From the NCBI RefSeq assembly GCF_000227685.2, contig NZ_CP007029.1, positions 462,047-526,046 on the forward strand: 64,000 nucleotides of DNA, in the 5' to 3' direction. Origin of the DNA: Thioalkalivibrio paradoxus ARh 1. Its GTDB lineage: Bacteria; Pseudomonadota; Gammaproteobacteria; Ectothiorhodospirales; Ectothiorhodospiraceae. Each line of letters starts with the position of its first letter. Positions within the stretch are counted from its first letter, which is position 1. This document shows positions 25,969 through 34,959 of this stretch, piece after piece. Under the pieces are notes generated by a model. The model was not told the DNA's origin and did no database searches. It saw only the letters and a list, made by a program, of their open reading frames with translations. A program made the position numbers and the translations under genes.

Positions 25969-26669
25969 ATCTGCGTGTGGTGCTGATCGAGGACGACGAT
26001 TCGCTGCGGGAGCGCCTGGCGGAGGCCCTGAGGGCGGCCGGCTGGCGCGTGGATCCGGCCGCAGACGGAAGGGACGGGCTGTACCAGCTGACCGAGTATC
26101 CCTGCGACATCGCGATCGTCGATCTCGGTCTGCCGGGGCTCGACGGTCTCGAGGTGATCCGCCGGGCCCGGGCCGTCAATGCCCGCCTTCCGATTCTGGT
26201 CCTCACCGCCCGCGATCGCTGGCAGGACAAGGTGGAAGGGCTCGAGGCCGGAGCGGACGACTATCTGACCAAGCCGTTTCACGTCGAGGAGTTGCAGGCG
26301 CGCTTGCGTGCGCTGGTGCGGCGCAGCCTGCAGGATGGGCAGGAACGCCTCGATTTCGGTCCGCTGGTGATCGATACCGCGACCGATACCGTGCTGCTGC
26401 GCGGCGAGGCCGTGACGCTGACCACGTTCGAGTACCGGCTGCTCTTGCAATTGGTGCGGCAGGCCGGTCGCCCGCTCAGCAAGGATCTGCTCGCCGACTA
26501 CCTCTACGAGCACGATGCCGACCGCGAGAGCAACGTGATCGAGGTGCTGATCGGTCGGCTGCGGCGCAAGCTGGATCCGGACGGGCGCCTGGGCGTGATC
26601 GAGACGCTGCGCGGGCGCGGCTACCGGTTCACACTGCAGCCGGCCGAGGCGCGCAGTTCCGGCACATGA
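25965..26669 (+). CDS. OmpR/PhoP-family response regulator
   Basis: 234 residues from GTG 25965. Receiver: VVLIEDDDSLRERL, D53 in IVDLGLPGLDG, LVLTARDRW, and the switch Lys in DDYLTKPF. The C-terminal winged helix runs ETLRGRGYRF. The PhoP/QseB branch is most likely. The next gene, overlapping by 4 bases, is its kinase. Targets cannot be told from the sequence. Confidence 0.9.
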   Translation: MNLRVVLIEDDDSLRERLAEALRAAGWRVDPAADGRDGLYQLTEYPCDIAIVDLGLPGLDGLEVIRRARAVNARLPILVLTARDRWQDKVEGLEAGADDYLTKPFHVEELQARLRALVRRSLQDGQERLDFGPLVIDTATDTVLLRGEAVTLTTFEYRLLLQLVRQAGRPLSKDLLADYLYEHDADRESNVIEVLIGRLRRKLDPDGRLGVIETLRGRGYRFTLQPAEARSSGT

Positions 26670-27967
26670 GCCCGCCCGGCCTGAGCCTGACGCTGCGCAT
26701 CACGCTGGTGACCGTGGCCATGATCGCAGTGTTCTTCCTGGTGACCGCCACGCTGCTCGAACGGGCGTTTCGCGAGAACGCCGAGGACGCGGTGATGACG
26801 CGCCTGGAAGCGCAGCTGCTGCTGTTGATGGGGGTGGTCGAGGTGTCTGGCCCGCACGAAGTGCGGCTGCCCGAGCTGCTGCCCGAGGCCCGCCTGTCGT
26901 TGCCCGCGGGCGGGCTCTACGCGCGCATTCTCGACCGGGACGGCGAGATGCTCTGGCGCTCGCCGTCCGCGCTCGGGGTGGCCCTCGGCGACTGGCGCGA
27001 GCGGCAGATGTTTCAGCACGAGATGACGGTGCGCTGGGAATTGCCGGAGCAGTCGTTTCCGCTGACGTTCCAGGTGCTCGAGGACCGCGAGGCGTACATC
27101 GCCCAGATCGATCGTTACCGCCGTACTCTATGGGGCGCGCTGGCCCTGCTGACCGCGCTGCTGATGGCGGCGCAGGCGCTGGCGCTGGGCCTGTGGGGAC
27201 TGCGGCCGCTGCGCCGGGTGCGGACCGATCTCGAGGCGTTGCGCCTAGGGGAGAATCGCCGCCTGGAGGGCAGTTACCCGCGCGAGATCGGAATGCTGAC
27301 CGACAGCATCAACGCGCTGCTCGAGTTCGAGCGCGAGCGCCTGCAGCGCCAGAGCAACGCGCTCGCGGACCTGGCGCACAGCCTGAAGACTCCGCTGTCG
27401 GCGCTGCGCCTGGCCGTGGAAAGTGGCGACGGTGAGCACCGCGACATGCGAATACAGATCGAACGCATGCAGGAGATGATCGAGCACGAGTTGAATCGGG
27501 CACAGCGCCTCGGGCCATCGCCGTTTCAGGCGCCGCTGGTGCTGGCCCCGGTGATCGAGCGTACCTGCACCGCGCTGCAGCGCGTGGCCGACCACCACGG
27601 AGTCGTGCTGGACACGGTGCTGCAGCCGGAGTGCACGCTGCGCATCGATACCGGCGCGCTGTTCGAATTGCTCGGCAATGTGCTCGACAATGCGCTGCGC
27701 CACGCCCGTTCCCGGGTCCGGGTCACGCTGGGTTGCGGGCCCGAAGGACTGGAACTGTGCATCGACGACGACGGACCGGGCATTCCGGAAGCGGAACGCG
27801 AGCGGGTGCTGCGGCGCGGGGCGCGCAGCGATACCCGCGCCGGCGGGCAGGGGCTGGGGCTGCATATCGTGGCCACGCTGGTGCGCGACCACGGCGGCGA
27901 GCTGAGCATCGAGCACGCGCCGGGACTCGGCGGAGCCCGCATCCGGATGACGTTCCCGGGCGCGTGA
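26666..27967 (+). CDS. PhoQ-like sensor histidine kinase
   Basis: 433 residues. Two membrane segments (about 9-30 and 154-178) enclose a periplasmic sensor of about 120 residues. HAMP-like region, HisKA with NALADLAHSLKTPLSALRL (H238), N box NVLDNALRHA, G boxes DDDGPGIPE and GGQGLGLHIV. Overlaps the regulator gene by ATGA. The PhoQ branch is suggested by the AHSLKTPL motif, but the ligand is unknown. Confidence 0.9.
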   Translation: MSPPGLSLTLRITLVTVAMIAVFFLVTATLLERAFRENAEDAVMTRLEAQLLLLMGVVEVSGPHEVRLPELLPEARLSLPAGGLYARILDRDGEMLWRSPSALGVALGDWRERQMFQHEMTVRWELPEQSFPLTFQVLEDREAYIAQIDRYRRTLWGALALLTALLMAAQALALGLWGLRPLRRVRTDLEALRLGENRRLEGSYPREIGMLTDSINALLEFERERLQRQSNALADLAHSLKTPLSALRLAVESGDGEHRDMRIQIERMQEMIEHELNRAQRLGPSPFQAPLVLAPVIERTCTALQRVADHHGVVLDTVLQPECTLRIDTGALFELLGNVLDNALRHARSRVRVTLGCGPEGLELCIDDDGPGIPEAERERVLRRGARSDTRAGGQGLGLHIVATLVRDHGGELSIEHAPGLGGARIRMTFPGA

Positions 27968-27984
27968 CCCGGTGCCGTTGACGG

Positions 27985-29241
27985 CTACAGCAGGAACGGA
28001 TCCAGCGGCAGGGCCGGTTCCGCGCCGAGCACGCTGTCGCGCAGCAGGCAGGCGGAGCCGCAGGCGAAGGTCCAGCCGAGGTGGCCCGCGCCGGTGTTCA
28101 GGAACAGCCCGGGGATCCGGGTCGGCCCGAGGATCGGCGTGCCGCGTGCGCTCATCGGCCGCAGGCCGGTCCAGGGTTCCATCGTTGCGGCATCGAAATA
28201 CTCGGGCAGCCGGGGCAGGGTGCGCCGGCATTGCGCGAGCACGTTCGCCACGCGCGACGGGTTCAGGCGCAGGTCCGCGCCGGTGAACTCGGCGGTTCCG
28301 GCGAGCCGCAGCCGGCCGCCAAGCGGGGTCAGCACCACCTTGTTGGCGTCGTCGATGATCGGCAGCCTGGGACGCCAGGGTTCGGGAAGGTCGAGGGTCA
28401 GCGAGTAGCCCTTCACCGGGGCGACCGGCAGGCGCAGACCCAGCTGGCGCAGCAATGCGGGAGCGGCGAAGCCGGACGCAAGGACCACCGCGTCGGCTGC
28501 CATCGGGCCGGCCGAAGTTTCCACTCCGTTGATGCGCCCCTGGAACAGCCGCCAGCCGGTGACCTGCGTATTCGAGTGCCAGCGCATGCCGGCCTGCTGC
28601 GCGGCGGTCGCCAGTTCGCGGGTGAACGCCGCAGCATTGCCGATCGCATCGTCGGGGAAGAACAGCGCGCCACAGAGGCGGTGTGCAATCGGTGCGAGTG
28701 CCGGTTCCTCGGCCGCCACGCGCTCGGAGTCCCAGTCCTCGAAGCGAACCCCGGCATCGGCCATCGCCTGGCTGGCGCTGCGGTTCTTTCGGAGACTTTC
28801 CGGATCCTGAAAGATTTTCAGGATTCCGGACTCGACGAACTGGAAGTCGAGCTGCAGCCGATGCTGCAGTTCGCGCAGCTGGCGCAGCGCATACTCGGCG
28901 AGGCGAGCGTTGTGCAGGGTATTGCGCTCGAAGCGCGGGCGGCGGCTGTTCCAGAGGAATTCGATGCCCCAGGGCAGGATGCCGGGCAGCGCGCGCGGGC
29001 GCAGCAGCAGCGGGGAACTGTCGCGGCCGACGTAGCGCAGCAGATCCCGGCCGACCCCGGGGGCATTCCAGGGCTCGGCATGGCTGGCATGGAGCATGCC
29101 GCCGTTGGCGGAACTGGCCCCCCGCGCCGGCAGGTCGGCGGCATCGACGAGGGTGACGTCGGCGCCGGCGGCCCTCAGGTACCAGGCGGTGGCGGTGCCG
29201 GTAACCCCGGCCCCAATCACGATTACATGCATTGGCGGCAT
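27985..29241 (-). CDS. dadA: DadA-like D-amino-acid dehydrogenase / FAD oxidoreductase
   Basis: 418 residues. FAD-binding VIVIGAGVTGTATAWYLRAAGADVTLVDA at the N-terminus, then SSANGGMLHASHAEPWNAPG and the C-terminal PWTGLRPMSARGTPILGPTRIPGLFLNTGAGHLGWTFACGSA, which are DadA (DAO family) signatures. DadA oxidises D-amino acids to 2-oxo acids and passes electrons to quinone. Its start overlaps the matrixin gene by 19 bases, which is unusual for dadA and links it to that cluster. It is convergent with the kinase gene. Related FAD enzymes such as proline or glycine oxidases are alternatives. Confidence 0.8.
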   Translation of the reverse strand: MPPMHVIVIGAGVTGTATAWYLRAAGADVTLVDAADLPARGASSANGGMLHASHAEPWNAPGVGRDLLRYVGRDSSPLLLRPRALPGILPWGIEFLWNSRRPRFERNTLHNARLAEYALRQLRELQHRLQLDFQFVESGILKIFQDPESLRKNRSASQAMADAGVRFEDWDSERVAAEEPALAPIAHRLCGALFFPDDAIGNAAAFTRELATAAQQAGMRWHSNTQVTGWRLFQGRINGVETSAGPMAADAVVLASGFAAPALLRQLGLRLPVAPVKGYSLTLDLPEPWRPRLPIIDDANKVVLTPLGGRLRLAGTAEFTGADLRLNPSRVANVLAQCRRTLPRLPEYFDAATMEPWTGLRPMSARGTPILGPTRIPGLFLNTGAGHLGWTFACGSACLLRDSVLGAEPALPLDPFLL

Positions 29242-30248
29242 TCCCTGTTCGACCCGGCCGCGCGCGCGATCGCGCCGGCGGAAAATGATTCCCCGATCTC
29301 GATGCCGCAGGCGTCGCGCAGGGCCCGGCGGTCGGCCTCGGTAAGCCGCGTGAGGCCCCGGTTCTGATCAGTGACACGGAAGTACATCAGGGCTCCCGGG
29401 TCCTCGACATGCGAGATCCCCAGCGCATGGCCCAGCTCGTGGGCGAGCACTTGGCGCAGGTCGTCCCGGTCGTGGAACTGGTAGACGGCGATACTGTGCG
29501 TGACCGTGCCGCCACGCTGGCGCCGGGTATAGCGCGCCTTGTCGTAGCCGGGTTCGGCGGCAAAGCGTTCGTTCAGGTAGCTGACCTGCCGGTTCAACTC
29601 CTCTGCCGCGAGGCGCGCCGCGTCGGCGTTCCGATTCACGCGCAGCCGCAATCGCTCCGCCGCGGCCGCCTGCTCCTCTAGCGCCTGGCGCTTTCGTTCA
29701 AGCGCCTGCGCTTCCTGGTCCAGCTGGCGGGCACGGGCAGCGCTGTGCGCGACCTCGCCTCGGTTCCATTGCCGGATGCGCGTGTTGTGGGCTGCCAGGC
29801 GCAGTTCGTACTGCTGGATCTGCTGCCGATAGGCGGCCTGCCGGGTTTCCAGCTGCTGCCGCAGGCCATCATGCTCGCTGCGCAGCTCCTCGAACCGCTC
29901 GCGCGCGCGTTCGAGTGCTTGCTCGGCCTGCTGACGCGCCACCCATTGATCCTGGCGTTCGTCGTACTGCAAGTCGATGGTGAGCGAGCCTAAGGGATCG
30001 GCGCGAAACAGCGTACGCGGGGTTGCCGCTTCCCAGATGGCCGCCGCGTCGTCCAGGGTTTCACGGAGTTCGGTGCCGGATACGCCGAAGCGGGGGTCGA
30101 TTTCGCCGATGCGGTAGGTCACCGGCAGCTGGCAGGCGGCGGCGGAGAAGCCAGGCCAGAGACCGGTCTGCGCCGTGCCCGTGGGAACCCACAGGGCGGC
30201 CAGCAGGCAACCGGAGGCGAAGGCGGCAGACAGGAGCGATCGTTGCAT
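29223..30248 (-). CDS. Secreted matrixin-type metalloprotease with coiled-coil insert
   Basis: 341 residues. A signal peptide (to about residue 26) is followed by a small domain to about residue 100. Next comes a long charged coiled coil (about 103-230) rich in Glu, Arg and Gln. The catalytic zinc-site sequence HELGHALGISH (H270, E271, H274, H280) follows, then the Met-turn ALMYF (M288). The HExxHxxGxxH plus Met-turn pattern makes it a metzincin/matrixin. The coiled-coil insertion before the active site is not typical of the family. Overlaps dadA. Substrate unknown, extracytoplasmic. Confidence 0.8.
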   Translation of the reverse strand: MQRSLLSAAFASGCLLAALWVPTGTAQTGLWPGFSAAACQLPVTYRIGEIDPRFGVSGTELRETLDDAAAIWEAATPRTLFRADPLGSLTIDLQYDERQDQWVARQQAEQALERARERFEELRSEHDGLRQQLETRQAAYRQQIQQYELRLAAHNTRIRQWNRGEVAHSAARARQLDQEAQALERKRQALEEQAAAAERLRLRVNRNADAARLAAEELNRQVSYLNERFAAEPGYDKARYTRRQRGGTVTHSIAVYQFHDRDDLRQVLAHELGHALGISHVEDPGALMYFRVTDQNRGLTRLTEADRRALRDACGIEIGESFSAGAIARAAGSNRECRQCM

Positions 30249-30322
30249 GGGGTCAGAATTCTAGCGGGCACCGGTGCACCAGGGCCAATGTCTGCGTGAG
30301 CGCGGCCGTGTTCCACGAGGCT

Positions 30323-31279
30323 TCAGGAAGGTTCCGGCAACTGCCGGACGAACGCGGCGCGTCCGGCCGCGTCAGCGGTATCGCGCGCCGGGTGGGTGTC
30401 GACGGCCCGGATCCGATCCAGCAGGCCGAGGCCGTTGGCCGTTTGCACCGCGAGGCCCGGTCGGGCGTTCAGTTCCAGAATCAATGGGCCGAACTGCCGG
30501 TCGAGCACGACGTCGACCCCAAGGTAGCCCATGCCGATGAGTTCCCGGCATCCGGCAGCCAGTTCCAGCAACCGGTTCCAGCCTGGAATGGCAATGCCCG
30601 CGAGCGAGGCGCCGGTGTCGGGATGCCGGTGGACGATCTCGTTGTGCCAGACGCCGTGCCCGGTGACGCCCGTGGCGATGTCGATGCCCGCGCCGACCGC
30701 GCCTTGGTGCAGATTGGCCTTGCCGTCGGAGGCGCGGGTGGGCAGCCGCACCATGGCCATCACCGGGTAGCCCTTGTACACCACGGTGCGGATATCCGGA
30801 ACGCCCTGGAAGCTGACTTCAGCGAACAGCGGGTCGAAACGTACCCGGTACTCGATCATCGCCCGGTCGGGCTGGCCGCCGAGGCTATACATGCCGCTGA
30901 GGATGTTGGACACGTGGTGCTTGACTTCGTCCAGGTCCACCAGCATGCCCGATGCCTTGCGAAAACGCTCACCCATGCGTCCGGTGATGACCAGGATCCC
31001 GTTGCCGCCGCTCCCGTGGGCGGGCTTGATCACGAAGTCGTCGCGTCCGGCGACGATGGCCGACAGGCGCCGGATGTCGTGTTGGGTCTCGATCACGCCG
31101 TACAGCTCCGGGACCGCAATGCCGGCGCCGAGGGCCAGTTCCTTGGTCTGCAGCTTGTCGTCCACCAGCGGGTAATGGCTGCGCGGGTTCAGCGTCGCGA
31201 TCATCTCGGTGTTGCGCCGGTTCATTCCCAGCACCCCACGCCGGCGCAGCTCGCCCGGTGTCGCGAACCATCGCATCAA
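30323..31279 (-). CDS. RimK-like ATP-grasp ligase
   Basis: 318 residues. ATP-grasp features: LVDDKLQTKELALGAGIAVPEL, the glycine-rich DDFVIKPAHGSGGNGILVI, and LGVDVVLDRQFGPLILELNARPGLAVQTANG with metal-binding acids. It belongs to the alpha-L-glutamate ligase-like family next to UUP1 genes and would join an amino acid or peptide to a carboxylate. The substrate is not known. It overlaps UUP1 by 4 bases; start M at 31279 or 31276. Confidence 0.85.
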   Translation of the reverse strand: MMRWFATPGELRRRGVLGMNRRNTEMIATLNPRSHYPLVDDKLQTKELALGAGIAVPELYGVIETQHDIRRLSAIVAGRDDFVIKPAHGSGGNGILVITGRMGERFRKASGMLVDLDEVKHHVSNILSGMYSLGGQPDRAMIEYRVRFDPLFAEVSFQGVPDIRTVVYKGYPVMAMVRLPTRASDGKANLHQGAVGAGIDIATGVTGHGVWHNEIVHRHPDTGASLAGIAIPGWNRLLELAAGCRELIGMGYLGVDVVLDRQFGPLILELNARPGLAVQTANGLGLLDRIRAVDTHPARDTADAAGRAAFVRQLPEPS

Positions 31280-32805
31280 TTCGCCTCCCTGCGGGCCAGC
31301 GCACGGAAGCGCAACAGTTCAGAGAGGCGGTACCCGGTGTACCGCCCCAGCAGCAGGGTGACCGCGAGCACGATCAGCAGCAGCTCGGGGAACACGAAGA
31401 TCAGGTGGTCGATGTAGACGTTGATCATCAGCAGGTAACCGGCCACAGCGACCACCAGGCTGCCGATGCCCTGTCGGATCGCATCGCCGGCGCCATGTTC
31501 CTCCCAGACGATGGACATCCGCTCGATCGTCATCGCGAGGATGACCATCGGGAACAGCGCGACCGCGAGTCCGTGCTCGATTCCCAGGTGATGGCTGAGC
31601 ACGCTCAGCGCCAGCATCAGCATCACCACAATGCTGACTACCGCGGCCAGTCGGGGCACGAGCAGGAGCTTCAGGTGTTCGAGATAGAAACGGATTGCCA
31701 GGCCGAGCGATACGATCAGGGTGAACAGGATCACACCGCCGAGCAGCTCGGTTTCGCGGAACGACAGTGCGATCAGCACCGGCATGAAGGTGCCGAACGT
31801 CTGCACGCCGACCACGTTGCGCAGCAGTACGATGATCATCGCGCCGACCGGGACCATCAGCAGCACGCGGTACATGTTCTGGGTCTGGACCGGCAGGCCG
31901 AACAGCGAGAAATCGACCAGCCGCGAGTTCATCAGTTTCGCGCGCTGCTGCGCGGCGTCCACCGCGTCCTGGAAGTTTCGGGTCACCGCGAAGCTGATCT
32001 GCGGGTTGCGGGCGCGGTTCAGTTCGACCGCTTCGTGATCGCCGTACCACCAGACGAGGAAATCCTTCGGGTAGCCCACGCTGCCGTCCATGGGATTGAT
32101 CGGTACCCATTCGCGCGTGTTGTGCACCTCGAGCCAGGTGCGCGGCTGCAGATCCCTGGCGCGGTCCGCAAGCTGCAGGCCGTGGACCATGCGCGCGGGG
32201 ATCCGGGCGCCTGCCAGCAGCTCGATCGCGGTGCGTACGCGTTCGCGGTCGCCGGCGTCCGCCGAGACGAACAGCGCCATGTTTTCGTCGGTCGAGACGT
32301 TCATGTCGCGCACCAGTACTGTGGCGAAGCTGGTGATGTCGGCCGATCGGCCGCGCACCCGGTCGACCACGGCCTGGGCCGCGGACCGGAACGGTTCCTC
32401 CAGATCGACCGGGGCCGCTGGGCCCGGGTAGTCGGTATCGTTGGGCAGCGACGCCCCGATCTGGTAGACGGTGGCTCGGTAATAGAGCACCTGGCGCCCC
32501 GCGGGACTTCGGGTGGTCCAGACCGCTTCGCGGTTCTCGCCGTTCGTGCCGGTCGTCAGCCCGTAGCCGCGGGACACGAAATGCTCATCGAGCAGTGCCA
32601 GTCCCGGTGGATCCTGTGGCAGGAACACGCGCGCGGTAACGGCACCGCCGGTCGGTTCGAACGCCACCCGTGCCTCGACGATCCAGTTGTCCGTGGTCTG
32701 CGCCGGAAGCACCGGGAAGCCGAGGTTCCAGGCCTTGTGGTAAAAGATCGTCAGGCTGAGACTGAGCAGTACCAGGATCAGCAGCGGGAGATGCAGGCGC
32801 CTCAT
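31276..32805 (-). CDS. Inactive transglutaminase fused to 7-TM domain (UUP1 family)
   Basis: 509 residues. N-terminal membrane anchor (5-24), periplasmic domain with a transglutaminase-like fold (about 130-290, TWLEVHNTREWVPINPMDG) lacking the Cys of the catalytic triad, then about seven membrane helices (from about 320; MVPVGAMIIVLLRNVVGV, TFGTFMPVLIALSF, VILFTLIVSLGLAI and onwards). It is the known UUP1 arrangement, found with a RimK-like ligase and a DTG protease-like protein. A scaffold or sensor role for a peptide-modification system is an inference. Confidence 0.85.
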   Translation of the reverse strand: MRRLHLPLLILVLLSLSLTIFYHKAWNLGFPVLPAQTTDNWIVEARVAFEPTGGAVTARVFLPQDPPGLALLDEHFVSRGYGLTTGTNGENREAVWTTRSPAGRQVLYYRATVYQIGASLPNDTDYPGPAAPVDLEEPFRSAAQAVVDRVRGRSADITSFATVLVRDMNVSTDENMALFVSADAGDRERVRTAIELLAGARIPARMVHGLQLADRARDLQPRTWLEVHNTREWVPINPMDGSVGYPKDFLVWWYGDHEAVELNRARNPQISFAVTRNFQDAVDAAQQRAKLMNSRLVDFSLFGLPVQTQNMYRVLLMVPVGAMIIVLLRNVVGVQTFGTFMPVLIALSFRETELLGGVILFTLIVSLGLAIRFYLEHLKLLLVPRLAAVVSIVVMLMLALSVLSHHLGIEHGLAVALFPMVILAMTIERMSIVWEEHGAGDAIRQGIGSLVVAVAGYLLMINVYIDHLIFVFPELLLIVLAVTLLLGRYTGYRLSELLRFRALARREAN

Positions 32806-33344
32806 GCGCCCCGCTCGGGATCACGATCCCCGTTTCCCTCGGTCGTGTCACAGCGGGGGGGCTGAATGAACGTCGCGGCGGGGTCGACCAGGATGATGCC
32901 TTTCATGTGATTGCGACCGACCAGCGCCTGGTAGTTCAGCTCCGTGCGGTCGATCAGGCTCATCTCTTCCTCGCGGTAATGCGTTCCCATGCACAGCCCG
33001 ACCGACACCACCGGACGGCGCTGGTGCTCGCCGTCGTGACGGATGATGCGCACGAATCGGGTGATTCTGCGTTCGATGCGGACTTTGCCGTCCGGATCTT
33101 CGGGGTCGATGATGTCGAACGCGATCCAGCGCTCGCCGTCGCGCTCGAACTTTTCCTTGTTCAGCGCGTTCAGCGACGACGTCGTGGCGCCGGTGTCCAT
33201 CTTGGTCTTCAGTGGAATGCCCTCGGGCAGGATCTGGATACGTTCCACCCAGCCATGGATGGTGCGGGTTTCAGGCTCTTTCGCTACCGCGGCGGTGGCC
33301 ATCAGTGCCGGCAGTAGCACGGCCGACAGAACGGGCAGGGCCAT
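32802..33344 (-). CDS. Retropepsin-like (DTG) putative protease, UUP1-linked
   Basis: 180 residues from ATG 33344, 5 bases after GGAGGAG. A signal peptide (MALPVLSAVLLPALMATAAVA-K) is followed by HGWVERIQILPEGIPLKTKMDTGATTSSLNA. The DTGA at about residue 50 is the catalytic motif of pepsin/retropepsin folds. RIERRITRFVRIIRHDGEHQRRPVVSVG and LIDRTELNYQALVGRNHMKG complete the family once called ATP-dependent zinc protease. It is periplasmic and overlaps UUP1 by 4 bases as first gene of the cluster. The longer frame to 33455 is not used. Confidence 0.8.
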   Translation of the reverse strand: MALPVLSAVLLPALMATAAVAKEPETRTIHGWVERIQILPEGIPLKTKMDTGATTSSLNALNKEKFERDGERWIAFDIIDPEDPDGKVRIERRITRFVRIIRHDGEHQRRPVVSVGLCMGTHYREEEMSLIDRTELNYQALVGRNHMKGIILVDPAATFIQPPRCDTTEGNGDRDPERGA

Positions 33345-33473
33345 TGGCTCCTCCATTCGGATCGCGGGTGTGCGGCGCCCGAAGGCCGCAGCAGTGTCCC
33401 GGTAACCTTTCAATATACGGCGATTCGATCGGCCCGACCTTGAACCCTTCCGCATTTCGGTCGCGGCGCCCGT

Positions 33474-34397
33474 TCAGCTGTAGGGGTCGGGCAGGCCCTT
33501 GCGCGCCTTGAACCGGCGGTGGCTCCAGAAGTACTGCTCCGGTGCTTCCAGCACGGCCTGTTCGATGACCTGGTTGACGCGCGTGGTGTCGGCAATCGGG
33601 TCGTCCGTCGGGAAATCGGCCAGCGGCGGGTGGATGGTGAGCCGGTAGCTGCCATCGGGCCGCCGGCTTCCGAAAAAGGGCAGCACCGGCGCCCGGCTCA
33701 CCCGCGCGATTCGATGGGTCGCCGTTTGCGTCGAGGCGGGGACGCCGAAGAACGGGATCAACTCGGTCTGCCGCCCACTCTTGCTCTGGTCCGGCGCATA
33801 CCAGACCGGGGTGTTGCGTTTCAGCGCGCGCAGCAGTCCCTTGATGTCGTTGCGCTCGATCGCGCCCAAGGTGTGGTGCTCGCGGTTGCGTTTGAACAGG
33901 TAGTCGACCACGGGCTGTTCGTTGGGGCGGTACATGGCGGCGAATGGCCGGTGCAGCGACAGGATCCTCGCGCAGAACTCGAGCGTGGTGAAGTGTGCAC
34001 TGAGCAGCAGTGCGCCGTGGCCTCGTTCCAGCGCCCGGTCGAGGTGTTCGATGCCCTCCAGCGTATAGCGGCCTTCGAAGCGGCGTGCCGGCGCCCACCA
34101 CCCGGATACCGTTTCGAGCAACCCGATCCCGGCTGCCTGGAAGTGCTGCCGCAGCAGGGCCTCGCGCTCCTGCTCGGTCTTGTCGGGGAAACAGAGCCGC
34201 AGGTTCACCCGGGTGACCTCGCGGCGGCTGCGGCCCAGGCGCAGAAACAACCATCCGATCCCGCGGCCCAGCGCATGCTGCCAACGGAACGGCAGGCGGG
34301 TCGCGAGCCAGAACAGGCCGACGACGGGCCAGACGGGCCAGGTGGAGGGGCCCAGTGGCGGCTGGGACAGGGTCTGCTTGCGTGGGGTCTGGGTCAC
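33474..34397 (-). CDS. lpxL: Lipid A biosynthesis (lauroyl) acyltransferase
   Basis: 307 residues. One N-terminal membrane helix. The acyltransferase motif HFTTLE (H135, E140) in GALLLSAHFTTLEF, MYRPNEQP, and DQSKSGRQTELIPFFGVPASTQTAT are LpxL/HtrB landmarks. It transfers a secondary acyl chain to Kdo2-lipid A at the inner membrane. Monocistronic, divided from the next operon by 129 bases. Confidence 0.9.
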   Translation of the reverse strand: MTQTPRKQTLSQPPLGPSTWPVWPVVGLFWLATRLPFRWQHALGRGIGWLFLRLGRSRREVTRVNLRLCFPDKTEQEREALLRQHFQAAGIGLLETVSGWWAPARRFEGRYTLEGIEHLDRALERGHGALLLSAHFTTLEFCARILSLHRPFAAMYRPNEQPVVDYLFKRNREHHTLGAIERNDIKGLLRALKRNTPVWYAPDQSKSGRQTELIPFFGVPASTQTATHRIARVSRAPVLPFFGSRRPDGSYRLTIHPPLADFPTDDPIADTTRVNQVIEQAVLEAPEQYFWSHRRFKARKGLPDPYS

Positions 34398-34489
34398 AAC
34401 CGGGTTACTCCTGCCATCGGTGGCCTGTCCTTGAGCGTGCTTTCCCGTTCCCGCCTCCGGGAAAGGCGTGAGCGGGCATCGCGATGATC

Positions 34490-34685
34490 GTTAGCGTGAA
34501 AGTCGCGGCCTGTCTCGTGTCCCGGGCAACCCGTAGGGCGGAAGAGCGCAGCGTCATCCGCCGTACGGCGTTCGCAGTGCCCAGGCGCCCGCGGCAATCC
34601 GGGCGCCAGCTGGCGGATGACGGCCTTCGGCCTTTTCCGCCCTACGCCTCTTTCATCATCGGGGGTGGCCACATAGGCCATGGAA
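34490..34685 (+). repeat. Composite palindromic repeat, copy H
   Basis: 196-bp unit between lpxL and waaA: left end GTTAGCGTGAAAGTCGCGG, CGTACGG-type interior, tail GGTGGCCACATAGGCCATGGAA. Tandem with copy I. Confidence 0.9.
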
Positions 34686-34921
34686 GTTAGCGTGAAAGTC
34701 GCGGCCATGCCCGGGCGCCTGTGGGAGCGTGCCTTGCACGCGAACGCGCCGCAGGCGCGCCGGCCGCTGGCGGGTCCACCCAACGCCGTTTCGCGAGCGA
34801 GGCTCGCTCCTACACGGTGGATTCCAACGTCGCGGGCCACCCTGAACAGCACTGCGCCCCCCGGAGGCCGGCCCTCTGGCCGATCGCCTTTCATGGTCGG
34901 GGGTGGCCTAGGGTCATGATC
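34686..34921 (+). repeat. Repeat copy I: same frame, different REP core
   Basis: 236 bp. The ends match the family (GTTAGCGTGAAAGTCGCGGCC and CTTTCATGGTCGGGGGTGGCC...GTTAGCG). The interior is different: CTGTGGGAGCGTGCCTTGCA at 34719-34738 facing GCGAGCGAGGCTCGCTCCTA near 34795-34815. That second sequence is the widespread GGAGCGAGCCTCGCTCGCGA-type REP, here as an inverted pair. Confidence 0.8.
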
Positions 34922-34959
34922 GTTAGCGTACATGGTGCAGGATCCGGTCCCGTGGCGCT

